Of a stretch of DNA of 64,000 bases, positions 18,109 to 26,329 are shown in pieces. Below the pieces are notes generated by a model that saw only the letters and a list, made by a program, of their open reading frames with translations, did no database searches and was not told the DNA's origin. The DNA comes from Actinoplanes aureus (lineage in GTDB: Bacteria > Actinomycetota > Actinomycetes > Mycobacteriales > Micromonosporaceae), in the NCBI RefSeq assembly GCF_015704865.1, contig NZ_JADQTO010000017.1, positions 106,741 through 170,740 of the forward strand, read 5' to 3'. Each line of letters begins with the position of its first letter. Position 1 is the first letter of the stretch. A program made the position numbers and the translations under genes.

Positions 18109-18168
18109 GCTTCTTCGGGGTACGCGTGACCGGCCGTCCCGCCGAAGCCGACCCGTCCCCGCTCTCCC
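18109..18168 (+). repeat. 60-bp dispersed repeat, copy A
   Basis: Begins GCTTCTTCGGGGTACGCGT and ends CCCGTCCCCGCTCTCCC. It matches copy B (20431-20490) at 58 of 60 positions in the same orientation. CTTCGG near the left end pairs with CCGAAG in the middle, so it can form a hairpin. Both copies are intergenic, 2.3 kb apart. Confidence 0.85.
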
Positions 18169-18384
18169 GGCGCGGCCGAATGATCAAACAGGCGAAAAAG
18201 CGGTTTCGGCTGTGCCTGTCACCGCTCCCGTGGCCGCGCCTGCCCGAGCCGCGCCGGGCCGGGTCCTTGTCGCGCCGCGCTGGCCGCCACACACGGGCTC
18301 ACCGCGCGACTGCCCAACGGCCACCCCTGGAACGTCACCAACCAGGCCCCGACCGCGAAAGCGACCGTCGTCACATCAGATCGA

Positions 18385-18411
18385 CGTCACGTCCCGGCGC
18401 CCGAGCCTGTC
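18385..18411 (+). promoter_or_regulatory. Candidate ECF41-type promoter
   Basis: CGTCACG (18385-18391), 16 bases, then TGTC (18408-18411). This is close to the ECF41 target consensus I recall (TGTCACA, 16 bases, CGTC). It lies 40 bases upstream of the decarboxylase-family gene that precedes the ECF41 sigma factor, as expected for autoregulation. Confidence 0.45.
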
Positions 18412-18451
18412 TTAGAGGGGCGTACCACCGACAACCGGTAAGGAGCGCACC

Positions 18452-18925
18452 ATGGAAGCACGACTGAACTTCTTCACCGACCCGCTGGCCGGCAAGGCCC
18501 TCAAGCACCTCACGGCCGCCGGCCGGGTGCTCACCGAGTCGACGCTGCCGCTCGCCACGCAGGAGCTGGTACGGCTGCGGGCCAGCCAGATCAACGGCTG
18601 CGGGTTCTGCACCGACATGCACACCAAGGAGGCCGTGGCGGCCGGCGAGACCCAGTTGCGGCTCAACCTGGTGGCCACCTGGCGCGAGGCCACCGTGTTC
18701 ACCGACGCCGAACGGGCCGCCCTGGAACTGACCGAGCAGGGCACCCGGATCGCCGACGCGGCCGGCGGTGTCTCCGACGACGTATGGGCGAACGCGCAGA
18801 AGCACTACGACGACGAGCAGCTCGGCGCGCTGGTCGCCGCGATCGCGCTGATCAACGCGTTCAACCGGTTGAACGTGATCGTCCAGCAGCCGGCCGGCGA
18901 CTACCGGGTCGGCATGTTCCACTGA
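18452..18925 (+). CDS. Carboxymuconolactone decarboxylase/AhpD-like protein
   Basis: 157 residues with the redox-type motif C50-G-F-C53 and nearby H57 (CGFCTDMHTKE), as in AhpD alkylhydroperoxidases and related carboxymuconolactone decarboxylase-fold proteins. It probably reduces a peroxide or acts as a thiol-based oxidoreductase. It sits directly before an ECF41 sigma factor gene, a well-known pairing in which this protein is the main sigma target. The stop is 8 bases before the sigma ATG. Confidence 0.9.
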   Translation: MEARLNFFTDPLAGKALKHLTAAGRVLTESTLPLATQELVRLRASQINGCGFCTDMHTKEAVAAGETQLRLNLVATWREATVFTDAERAALELTEQGTRIADAAGGVSDDVWANAQKHYDDEQLGALVAAIALINAFNRLNVIVQQPAGDYRVGMFH

Positions 18926-18933
18926 CACGCGTC

Positions 18934-19869
18934 ATGACTGAGGAGCCGAACGTGGACGGTTACCGCCCGCTGCTGTTCTCGATCGCCTACGGCATGACCG
19001 GGTCGGTCGGTGACGCCGAGGACATCGTGCAGGACGCCTTCCTCGGCGCCACCCGGGCCCGGCGGGCGGGGACCACGATCACCGACCCGAAGGCGTACCT
19101 GACGACGTCCGTCACCCGGCTGGGCATCAACTATCTGCGTTCGGCCCGGGTGCGCCGGGAGACCTATGTGGGCAACTGGCTGCCCGAGCCGGTCGTGGTG
19201 CCGGCCGGCGATCCGGGCCCCGCCGAGCACGCGGAACTGTCCGATTCGCTGTCGATGGCGTTCCTCGTACTGCTCGAAGCGCTGTCCCCGGTGGAACGGG
19301 CGGTCTTCATGCTGCACGAGGTGTTCGGCTACAGCCATGCGGAGGTCGCCGGCATCGTCGGCAAGTCCGAGGTGAACTGCCGGCAGATCTTCGCCCGGGC
19401 CCGGCAGCGGATCGCCGCGGGCCGGGCGGCGCCGTCGCCGGCCCGCCGCGCCGAGGGCGCCGAACTCGCCCGCCGGTTCTTCGACGCGGTCACCGGCGGC
19501 GACCTGGACGCGCTGCTCGGCACCCTGGCGCCCGACGTGGTCTCCTACGGCGACGGCGGCGGCAAGGCCCCGGCTCTGGCGACCCCGCTGGCCGGCCGGC
19601 AGGAGGTGGCCCGCTTCGTGATCGACCTGTTCCGCCGGCTGACCGAGGCGGGTTTCGGCCTGCGTCCGGCCCAGGTCAACGGCCGGCCGGGTGCCGTGCT
19701 GCACGACCTGGACGGCCGGGTGGCCAGCGTGATCGAACTCGACGTCGCCGACGGCGCGATCCAGGCCATCCACGGCGTCGTCAACCCCGACAAACTAGGC
19801 CACCTCGGCCCGGTTTCCACCATGACCCAGCTCGACCACCCGACCTGGCGCTCCGGCCTCACCCCGTGA
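18934..19869 (+). CDS. ECF41-type (SigJ-like) extracytoplasmic-function sigma factor
   Basis: 311 residues: sigma regions 2 (YRPLLFSIAYGMTGSVGDAE) and 4 (LSPVERAVFMLHEVFGYSHA), then a C-terminal SnoaL-like domain. The ECF41 signatures WLPEP (between regions 2 and 4), DGGGK and NPDKL are all present. In this group the fused C-terminal domain controls sigma activity in place of a separate anti-sigma factor. It is co-transcribed with the decarboxylase-like gene. ATG 18934 is chosen; GTG 18952 (VDGYRPLL) is a shorter alternative. The last 11 bases overlap the convergent hydrolase gene. Confidence 0.92.
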   Translation: MTEEPNVDGYRPLLFSIAYGMTGSVGDAEDIVQDAFLGATRARRAGTTITDPKAYLTTSVTRLGINYLRSARVRRETYVGNWLPEPVVVPAGDPGPAEHAELSDSLSMAFLVLLEALSPVERAVFMLHEVFGYSHAEVAGIVGKSEVNCRQIFARARQRIAAGRAAPSPARRAEGAELARRFFDAVTGGDLDALLGTLAPDVVSYGDGGGKAPALATPLAGRQEVARFVIDLFRRLTEAGFGLRPAQVNGRPGAVLHDLDGRVASVIELDVADGAIQAIHGVVNPDKLGHLGPVSTMTQLDHPTWRSGLTP

Positions 19870-20383
19870 CCGGCGCACCCGCGATCAGGGCCTTGACCAG
19901 GCGCTCACCCGCCGGCCAGGGCCCGAACCCGGTCTTCGAGTCGAGGTGACCGACCGCGCCGGCGTCGAACACCTCGGCGCCCCACTGCCGCGCCGTGTCG
20001 GCCGCTTGCTCGAATGTCGAATGCGGATCGTCGCGGCTGGCCGCCACGACCGTCCGGAACGGCAGCGGCGTCCAGGTCACATCCGGGCGCTCCAGGAACG
20101 GTGGGGTGACCATCAGCGCCGCCCGCACCGGTCCGCTGTGCTCCTGCGCCCAGAACGCCACAGTCAGGCACCCGGCGCTGTGCGCGACCAGCACGGCCGG
20201 CTCATCACTGGCCCGCAGCGCCGCGTCCAGGTCGGCCACGCGTTCGTCCGGCAGATAGGGCGGGCCGGGTGGCTCCGGCGCCCAATGAAATTCCGGATTC
20301 TCCGCTTCCCAACGCACCGACCAGTGCTCGGGAAACGGCTTACCCCGCCCCGGCACCAGCAGCACCCGGATCCGTTCAGTCAT
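19859..20383 (-). CDS. RBBP9/YdeN-type alpha/beta hydrolase
   Basis: 174 residues, the small serine hydrolase type. The nucleophile motif is VAHSAGC, an acid lies in ASRDDPHS, and the histidine is in VGHLDSKTGFGPWP. The N-terminus IRVLLVPGRGKPFPEHW is typical of this family. Its substrate is unknown. It converges on the ECF41 gene with an 11-bp overlap of coding ends. Confidence 0.85.
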   Translation of the reverse strand: MTERIRVLLVPGRGKPFPEHWSVRWEAENPEFHWAPEPPGPPYLPDERVADLDAALRASDEPAVLVAHSAGCLTVAFWAQEHSGPVRAALMVTPPFLERPDVTWTPLPFRTVVAASRDDPHSTFEQAADTARQWGAEVFDAGAVGHLDSKTGFGPWPAGERLVKALIAGAPVTG

Positions 20384-20430
20384 GACAGTGAACCTAAACC
20401 AGCTTTCCGTGCTCTCTGCCTATCGGTCAC

Positions 20431-20490
20431 GCTTCTTCGGGGTACGCGTAACCGGCCGTCCCGCCGAAGCCGGCCCGTCCCCGCTCTCCC
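20431..20490 (+). repeat. 60-bp dispersed repeat, copy B
   Basis: Same orientation as copy A and differing at two positions. It lies between the hydrolase start (20383) and the 3' end of the GntR gene (20625). A further string, CCCCAGCGCGCCCGCCGGG (20517-20535), recurs at 49823-49841, where a degenerate version of the repeat may also exist. Confidence 0.85.
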
Positions 20491-20624
20491 ACCGCGAGCC
20501 AGGCTTTCCGTTCCAGCCCCAGCGCGCCCGCCGGGAAACACCATCGCGGTCAGGGTCTTGTCCGGCCCAACGTGGGTGCTGTCTGGCGGCCGTTGAGACA
20601 GCAGGGAGGTTGGGCCAAGCAGGA

Positions 20625-20990
20625 TCACCGCGGCCGGTCCTCCAGGGCGGCCTTGACCAGGGCGAGCGCGGTCTCCGCAGGGACGCCCATGGCGCGGGTC
20701 TGCTCGGCGTACGTCATCGCGGCCTGCTGAGCGCGCCGGGAGGTGCCGGCCGCGCGGGAGGTGATCACCGTGCCGGCGCGGCCGCGGGTCTCCACCAGGC
20801 CGGCCTGCTCGAGCTCGCGGTAGGCGCGGGCGACCGTGTTGACGGCCAGGCCGAGCGCGGTGGCGAGCTGGCGGACCGGGGGCAGCTTGGTGCCCGCTGG
20901 CAGGTCGCCACCGGCAGCGAGTTCGGCGATGCGGACCCGGACCTGCTCGTATGGGGGTACGGCGGATCCGGGGTCGATGGTGATGTCCAT
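20625..20990 (-). CDS. GntR (YtrA-subfamily) transcriptional regulator
   Basis: 121 residues, mostly a winged helix-turn-helix: PPYEQVRVRIAELAAGGDLP, then LPPVRQLATALGLAVNTVAR. The short helical tail lacks a ligand domain, as in YtrA-type regulators. Its ATG overlaps the stop of the upstream transporter by one base (TGATG), so it is probably translated with it and may control that operon. Confidence 0.88.
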   Translation of the reverse strand: MDITIDPGSAVPPYEQVRVRIAELAAGGDLPAGTKLPPVRQLATALGLAVNTVARAYRELEQAGLVETRGRAGTVITSRAAGTSRRAQQAAMTYAEQTRAMGVPAETALALVKAALEDRPR

Positions 20991-22366
20991 CAGAGGATTC
21001 TGGGGGGTGTGTTGCCCACGGCGAGGATGGCCCGCCGCAGCGGCACGAAGGCGAGCAGTACGCCACCGACCAGGAAGAAGATCATCAGCGAGATGATGCC
21101 GGTCCGGTAGCTGTTGGTGACCTGGAAGATCAGGCCGAAGAAGAGCGGGCCGAGCCAGCTGGTGCCCTTGTCGCTGATCTCGTAGAAGCCGTAGTACTCG
21201 CCTTCCTTGCCGGCCGGGATCAGCTGCGAGAACAGGCTGCGGGACAGGGCCTGGCTGCCGCCCATGACCAGGCCGATGCCGGCGCCGAGCAGCATGAACG
21301 GCAGCGGTTCGCCTTCCGGCAGCCAGTAGGCGGCGGTGACGACGACCAGCCACAGGGCCAGGGCGATCAGGATCGTCTTGCGGGCACCGATCCGGTTGGC
21401 GACGGCGCCGAGCAGCAGCGCACCGCCGAAGGCGAGGAACTGCACGATCAGGATGGTCAGGATCAGCGTGGACTGTTCGAGCTTGAGTTCCTCGGTGCCG
21501 AACTGGCTGGCCAGCGCGATGACGGTCTGGATGCCGTCGTTGTAGATCAGGTAGGCGCCGAGGAAGAAGAGCGTGAGCGGGTACGCCCGCATCCCCTTGA
21601 TGGTGTGCCCGAGCTGCTTGAACCCGTCGGTGAGCACGTTGCCGCGCGCCTGGGCGGCCGCGACGCTCGGATGTTCGCGCAGCCACAGCAGCGGCACCAC
21701 GGTGAACGCGGCCCACCACAGGCCGGCCGACACGATCGACCAGCGGGCGATGTCGAGGGTGCGCTGCGGGTTGCCCTCTTCGGACAGCGACATGACGGCG
21801 ACCAGGTTGAGCAGCAGCAGGACGCCACCGCCGAGGTAGCCGGCCGCCCAGCCGCGGCTGGAGATCTTGTCGCGTTCGTCCGGGCCCGCCAGTTGCGGCA
21901 GGAACGAGTTGTAGACGACCACCGCCGCGCCGAAGGCGATGTTGGCGATCAGGAACAGCAGTCCGCCCAGCAGGTAGCGGTCGCCGGTGACGAAGGCCAT
22001 CGCGATGGTGGCGGCGGCGCCGAGGAACGCGGCACCGGCCAGCAGCGGCTTCTTGCGGGGCGCCCGGTCGGCGATGGCGCCCATCACCGGCAGCACGAAG
22101 ACGGTGAGCAGCACCGACAGCGACACCAGGTACGGGAAGTAGGAACCGGCGGCGATGGTGATGCCGAACGGGCGGACCACCCGGTCGCACTCGTCGGCGT
22201 CGATCGGGCATCCGGCGGCCAGCTCGGTGACGGTGGTCAGGAACGGCCCGAGGAACACGGTGATGACCGTGGTCGAGAAGGCCGACATCGCCCAGTCGTA
22301 GAAGTACCAGCCGGTGCGTTCCCGCCGGCCGGCGGGAACAGGGGTGGGTGTGCCGGTCACGGCCAT
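20990..22366 (-). CDS. MFS transporter, UMF1/Atg22-like
   Basis: 458 residues with about twelve membrane helices. The N-terminal YFYDWAMSAFSTTVITVFLG is characteristic of the UMF1 family, related to yeast vacuolar effluxer Atg22, which exports amino acids. ADRAPRKKPLLAGAAFLG is the loop 2-3 MFS signature. The substrate in bacteria is unknown. The GntR gene overlaps its stop; the dynamin-like genes lie upstream on the same strand, 73 bases away. Confidence 0.85.
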   Translation of the reverse strand: MAVTGTPTPVPAGRRERTGWYFYDWAMSAFSTTVITVFLGPFLTTVTELAAGCPIDADECDRVVRPFGITIAAGSYFPYLVSLSVLLTVFVLPVMGAIADRAPRKKPLLAGAAFLGAAATIAMAFVTGDRYLLGGLLFLIANIAFGAAVVVYNSFLPQLAGPDERDKISSRGWAAGYLGGGVLLLLNLVAVMSLSEEGNPQRTLDIARWSIVSAGLWWAAFTVVPLLWLREHPSVAAAQARGNVLTDGFKQLGHTIKGMRAYPLTLFFLGAYLIYNDGIQTVIALASQFGTEELKLEQSTLILTILIVQFLAFGGALLLGAVANRIGARKTILIALALWLVVVTAAYWLPEGEPLPFMLLGAGIGLVMGGSQALSRSLFSQLIPAGKEGEYYGFYEISDKGTSWLGPLFFGLIFQVTNSYRTGIISLMIFFLVGGVLLAFVPLRRAILAVGNTPPRIL

Positions 22367-22439
22367 CGATCGCGCTCCAGAGTGTCAATGCGGTGCGCGC
22401 ACATGATGCCACCCGGGCGGCCTCAGCGGGAGATGTGGA

Positions 22440-22889
22440 TCACTGTTCACCCGGTGTCCACCACCGGGCGAGGGCGCTGGTGGCGGGATCCTCGTCGGCG
22501 GCGAGCACCTCCCACGGGTCGGCGCCGGCCGGCAGGTCAACCCCGGCGTAGGCGGCGAGCTCCTGAGCGTCGACCGCTTCGACCGGCGCGGTGAACCCCT
22601 CGGCGTCGGCCGGGCCGAGGGTGGCGGCGTCGACCCACGGGAAGCCGTCGACGGGTTCGGGCAGCTCACCGACGTCGAGGGCGGGCGGGAACACCGCGTC
22701 CGCCGGCTCCGGGGCGATGTCCGGCTGATCGGGAACCTGGGGATCCTCCCAGGACGGTTCCTCGAAAGCCGGCTCGTCGATGGAGAGCTCGGGCAGGTCG
22801 ACGTCCGGATGAGCGAGGTCGGGCTGATCGAGGTCGGGCAGCTCGTCCGGTGGCTCGAAGTCGAAGTCGTCGTCCCAGTGGTCGGTCAT
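22440..22889 (-). CDS. Acidic proline-rich protein of the dynamin operon
   Basis: 149 residues, very rich in Asp, Glu and Pro (WDDDFDFEPPDELPDLDQPD), without membrane segment or signal peptide; the C-terminal half is more ordered (AAYAGVDLPAGADPWEVL). No family was recognised. Its ATG overlaps the stop of the IniA-like gene by one base (TGATG), so it is part of that operon. It may be an acidic adaptor for the GTPases, which is inference. Confidence 0.75.
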   Translation of the reverse strand: MTDHWDDDFDFEPPDELPDLDQPDLAHPDVDLPELSIDEPAFEEPSWEDPQVPDQPDIAPEPADAVFPPALDVGELPEPVDGFPWVDAATLGPADAEGFTAPVEAVDAQELAAYAGVDLPAGADPWEVLAADEDPATSALARWWTPGEQ

Positions 22890-24685
22890 CAGGGCCTCTC
22901 CCGGTCGTCGTCGATCGGTGCGGGGGTCAGGGCACGGGCGCGCAGCAGGGCTTCGTCGGCCTGCCGCAGCCGGGTGGCGGCGGCGTCGCGGTCGGTGGTG
23001 GCGGCGGCCCGGCGCTTGGCCCGGCCGGCGGCGTCCTCGGCGATCGCGGCGTCGATCTCGGCGATGTGCGCGTCCAGTTCGCGCAGCCGCCGTTCGATGG
23101 CGTCGTCGAGGGCGATCGACAACGCGTACTGCAGGTCGGTGAACCGGGTGCTGATCTCGTCGGTGAGCGCGGCCCGGGCCTCGGCGAGCACGTCGCGCAG
23201 CCAGCTCTGCGCCTGCCGGCGGTCGTTGTGCACCCGCCGCCGGTACAGCACGTAGCCGCCGGCGGCCAGCCCGAGCGCGATACCGGCGACCGGGATGAGC
23301 AGTCCGGCGCCGGCCACGCCGAGGGCGGACATGCCCAGGGTGGCGCCGCGGCCGGCGACCAGGGCGATACCGCCGGCGGACAGGGCGATCAGCATGTTGT
23401 CGCCGGAGCCGCGCGGTGGCCCGGCGGCCAGGGCGTGCCGGATGGTGGCGCTGAGCCGGCTCAGGGTGGCGGCGAGCCGTTCGGCGTCGAACGCTTCGGC
23501 GAGGACCCGCTCGGCGATCGCGTGGTAGGCGCTCTCCAGCCGCTGTGAGAGGTCGGCGGCGACGGCCTGCAGGTGGGTGTCGACGTCGTCGGGCAGGCCG
23601 GCGAGCTCGTCGGTGCCGGCCTTGTCGATGCGCTGGGCGAGGTCGTGCTGCACCTCGCCGATGCGGGTGCGCAGGTAGCCGACGGTTTCGACGCGGGCCC
23701 GCTGGATCTCGGTGCCCAGCCGCAGGGTCCACTGCCGCGACTCGGTGCGTTTGCGGCCGGCCAGCGCGGCGCGTTCGGCTTTGGCGTCGGCCTGTCTGCG
23801 CGGGTCGGCGGCGGCCGCCTGGATGCGGGCCTCGGCGGCGTCGTGCAGCCGGGCCAGGTCACCGCGGGCGGCGCGCAGCACGTTGGCCAGGCGCAGCTGG
23901 TGGCCGCGCCCGGCCAGTTCCACCAGGGCGTGCTGCAGCCCGGCGATGCGCGACTCGTCGGCCAGGGCCTGCCGGGCGCCGGCCGGACCGGCGAGGGCCA
24001 GTTCGGCGAGACGCGCGGAGACCGGGAACCAGGGTGCGCCGGCGAACCGGGGTGCGTGCGCCTGGAGCAGCGCCCGGTTGTCCTCGGCGATGGTGCGCCA
24101 CTGCGGAAACGCGTCGATCTTGGTGAGGGCGAAGACGACGGCGTCGACGCGTTCGGTGGCGGCCGCCAGGAAGTCCAGCTCGGGCTGGGACAGCGGGGCG
24201 GACGCGTCGGCGACGAACAGCAGGGCGGTGGCGCGGCGTACCGCGTCCAGCGCGATGGCGGCGTGCGCCGGGTCGAGGCCGCCCGCGCCGGGCGTGTCGA
24301 GCAGGCTCATGTAGCGCAGCAGCGGCGCCGGGTGGGTCACCTCGATGCGGCGGGCCCGCTGGTGGCGCAGGTCGGTGATCTCGACCGGTTCGCCGCCGCC
24401 GGGCAGCCAGGCCGTCGCGGAGAACGCCTCGCCCGGCTGGAACTGCAGGTAGGCCGTGGTGGCCACGGTGACGTCCACCGGGGACAGGCCGGGCACCCCG
24501 AGCAGGGCGTTGATCAGGGAACTCTTGCCGCGTTTGGTCTCGCCGACGATGACGATGCCGGGCCGCACCAGGTGGTCGCGGCGCAGCTGGGCCAGGTCGG
24601 CGGCGGCGTCCGGGTCGGTGGTGCGCAGGTACGACAGGGTGTCGCGGACCGCGGTGTCCAGCTGGGCGGTCAGGTCGCCGGTCAC
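22889..24685 (-). CDS. Dynamin-like GTPase, IniA-type
   Basis: 598 residues. P-loop GETKRGKSS is at 48-56, switch motif DTPGAGG near 130, and TKID specifies guanine. The middle is helical. A hydrophobic pair (LIALSAGGIALVAG and LGVAGAGLLIPVAGIALGLA) around 440-500 could insert in the membrane, and the C-terminus is a coiled coil. Bacterial dynamins remodel or reseal membranes; mycobacterial IniA/IniC respond to cell-wall drugs. The start is GTG 24685, overlapping the previous stop (GTGA). Size and layout resemble IniA (about 640 residues). Assignment to this subtype is inferred from length, pairing and motifs. Confidence 0.82.
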   Translation of the reverse strand: MTGDLTAQLDTAVRDTLSYLRTTDPDAAADLAQLRRDHLVRPGIVIVGETKRGKSSLINALLGVPGLSPVDVTVATTAYLQFQPGEAFSATAWLPGGGEPVEITDLRHQRARRIEVTHPAPLLRYMSLLDTPGAGGLDPAHAAIALDAVRRATALLFVADASAPLSQPELDFLAAATERVDAVVFALTKIDAFPQWRTIAEDNRALLQAHAPRFAGAPWFPVSARLAELALAGPAGARQALADESRIAGLQHALVELAGRGHQLRLANVLRAARGDLARLHDAAEARIQAAAADPRRQADAKAERAALAGRKRTESRQWTLRLGTEIQRARVETVGYLRTRIGEVQHDLAQRIDKAGTDELAGLPDDVDTHLQAVAADLSQRLESAYHAIAERVLAEAFDAERLAATLSRLSATIRHALAAGPPRGSGDNMLIALSAGGIALVAGRGATLGMSALGVAGAGLLIPVAGIALGLAAGGYVLYRRRVHNDRRQAQSWLRDVLAEARAALTDEISTRFTDLQYALSIALDDAIERRLRELDAHIAEIDAAIAEDAAGRAKRRAAATTDRDAAATRLRQADEALLRARALTPAPIDDDRERP

Positions 24686-26154
24686 CGCCGCACCTCCTGG
24701 GCGAGCAGGTGGAAGCCGCGGTGCGCCACCTGGGCGATGCGGGCCTGCGCCGGGCCGGCACCGTCCACCGCGTACGCCCGCCAGCGTCCCGCCGCGCTGA
24801 TCGCGGCCGCCGCCAGCTCGCCGGGGCCGGCCTGCGGCAGGTCGAGGATCCAGCGCGGGTCGTCGGAGGTGGCCAGCCGGATCAGCTCCTGTTCCCAGCG
24901 CGGCGGCAGCGGGACCGTGCCGTTGGCGGCGCGCTGGGCGGCGTCCAGCAGCCGCAGCCGATGGTAGGCCGGGTCCCGCAGCGCCGACTCCAGGGCGTCG
25001 CGGATCACGGTCCGGGCCCGCGGGTCGGCGCTGAACCCGGCGAGCCGGTCCAGGCGGGTCAGCGCCCACCCGGCCTTGATCGCGTCGCAGCGCCACCGGA
25101 ACGTGCGGTCCACGGTGTCGCGCAGCCGCTCGAAGCCGGACGCGGCGAGCAGCCGGCGCACCAGTTCGCCGGTGCCCAGCCGGGGTTCGGCGGCCAGCTG
25201 CGCGCAGGCGAAGCCGATCCCGTACAGGTCGAGGCGGGTCAGCAGCCGGTCGCGCTGTTCGGCGCCGACCGGCGCGGGCCGGTTGCGGAACAGGTCGGCC
25301 GAGGCCAGCAGCAGGGTGAGTTCCGCGGCCGGCAGGGTGGCGAGCTTGGCGAGCGCGTCGCGGTCGGCGGCGGTGAGCCGGCCGGCCTCGGCGGTCTCGG
25401 CCAGCAGTGCGGCCACCGGCACCACATCGCCGACGGTACGCGCGAGCAGCCGCGCCTGCCCTTCGGCGAGGGGTCCCGCGATCGGCCACGGGTCGTCCGC
25501 GCCGCCGGCCAGGGTGTCCACCTTGCCGAGCACCCCGATGGCGTTGATCGGACTGGTCGCCAGCCGCGCCGACGCCGCGTGAAACGCCTCCAGGGCGCGG
25601 ATGTCGTCGGCCCGGACCGCCTGGGTGAACACGTAGACGACCGCCTCGGCCGCGGTGATCTCGCCGGCCGAGTCCGCGTCGATGCCGACCGCCTCCTCCG
25701 CCCGGGCGCTGCCGGCCCCGTCGGTCGACGCCAGCCCCGGCGTGTCGACCACGGTCAGCTGCCGCAGCCGGTCGCTGGTCAGGGTCACGTCCACGTACGC
25801 CACCCGGGCGGCCGGCACCCCGAGCCGGGCCGGGACCATGCCGTCCTCGTCCAGCGGCAGGCTGCGCCGCTCACCGTCGCGGGTCACCACGTTGATCCGG
25901 TCGGCCGGCCCGTAGCGGAACCGGGTGACCACGCGGGTGCACTCGCCGGCGGCGGTGGGGGCGACGCGCCGCCCGATCAGCGCGTTTACTAGTGTCGACT
26001 TTCCGGCTTTCAGGCGACCCGCGATGGCGACACGTAGCGGATCGTGAAGACGGTCGCCGATCTGTCGTACCTGGCCACCAGCATCGGAGGAGATCTTCGT
26101 GACGATCTCGTGACACAGCGTCGCGACGCCGGTGGTGAGCGGCCCGGTCACCAC
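24682..26154 (-). CDS. Dynamin-like GTPase, IniC-type
   Basis: 490 residues, nearly the length of mycobacterial IniC (493). P-loop GRLKAGKST is at 46-54, followed by TRVVTRFRYG, switch motif DTPGLAS, and GKVD in the guanine-recognition position. It is the first gene of the leftward operon and overlaps the IniA-like gene by 4 bp. Paired dynamin-like proteins often work as hetero-oligomers on membranes. The gene order here is IniC-like then IniA-like, the reverse of mycobacteria, and no recognisable iniB precedes them. Confidence 0.82.
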   Translation of the reverse strand: MVTGPLTTGVATLCHEIVTKISSDAGGQVRQIGDRLHDPLRVAIAGRLKAGKSTLVNALIGRRVAPTAAGECTRVVTRFRYGPADRINVVTRDGERRSLPLDEDGMVPARLGVPAARVAYVDVTLTSDRLRQLTVVDTPGLASTDGAGSARAEEAVGIDADSAGEITAAEAVVYVFTQAVRADDIRALEAFHAASARLATSPINAIGVLGKVDTLAGGADDPWPIAGPLAEGQARLLARTVGDVVPVAALLAETAEAGRLTAADRDALAKLATLPAAELTLLLASADLFRNRPAPVGAEQRDRLLTRLDLYGIGFACAQLAAEPRLGTGELVRRLLAASGFERLRDTVDRTFRWRCDAIKAGWALTRLDRLAGFSADPRARTVIRDALESALRDPAYHRLRLLDAAQRAANGTVPLPPRWEQELIRLATSDDPRWILDLPQAGPGELAAAAISAAGRWRAYAVDGAGPAQARIAQVAHRGFHLLAQEVRR

Positions 26155-26329
26155 GACTCGTCAGGTGCGCACCACGTCGGCGACAATGTGCGTACCGCGG
26201 CTGACGTCGTCACGAGGAGGGCCTTTCCGTCGCAGCAGCGGCAGGTCGGAGCACCTGCCCGCAGCACAGCCTACGGACGTCGGGGTCGCGGCCGGATCCC
26301 GTGTTCGTGCCAGTGAGGGGGGAGCGCCG

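Larger units (their letters stand above)
18086..18451. other. 366-bp intergenic region with repeat copy and candidate ECF41 promoter
   Basis: No gene is recognisable. The region contains copy A of a 60-bp repeat (18109-18168) and, near the right end, the candidate promoter of the decarboxylase/sigma pair (18385-18411). ACCCCAAGA (about 18085-18093) can pair with TCTTCGGGGT at the start of the repeat, so the left part may act as a terminator for the DUF3626 gene. Confidence 0.6.
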
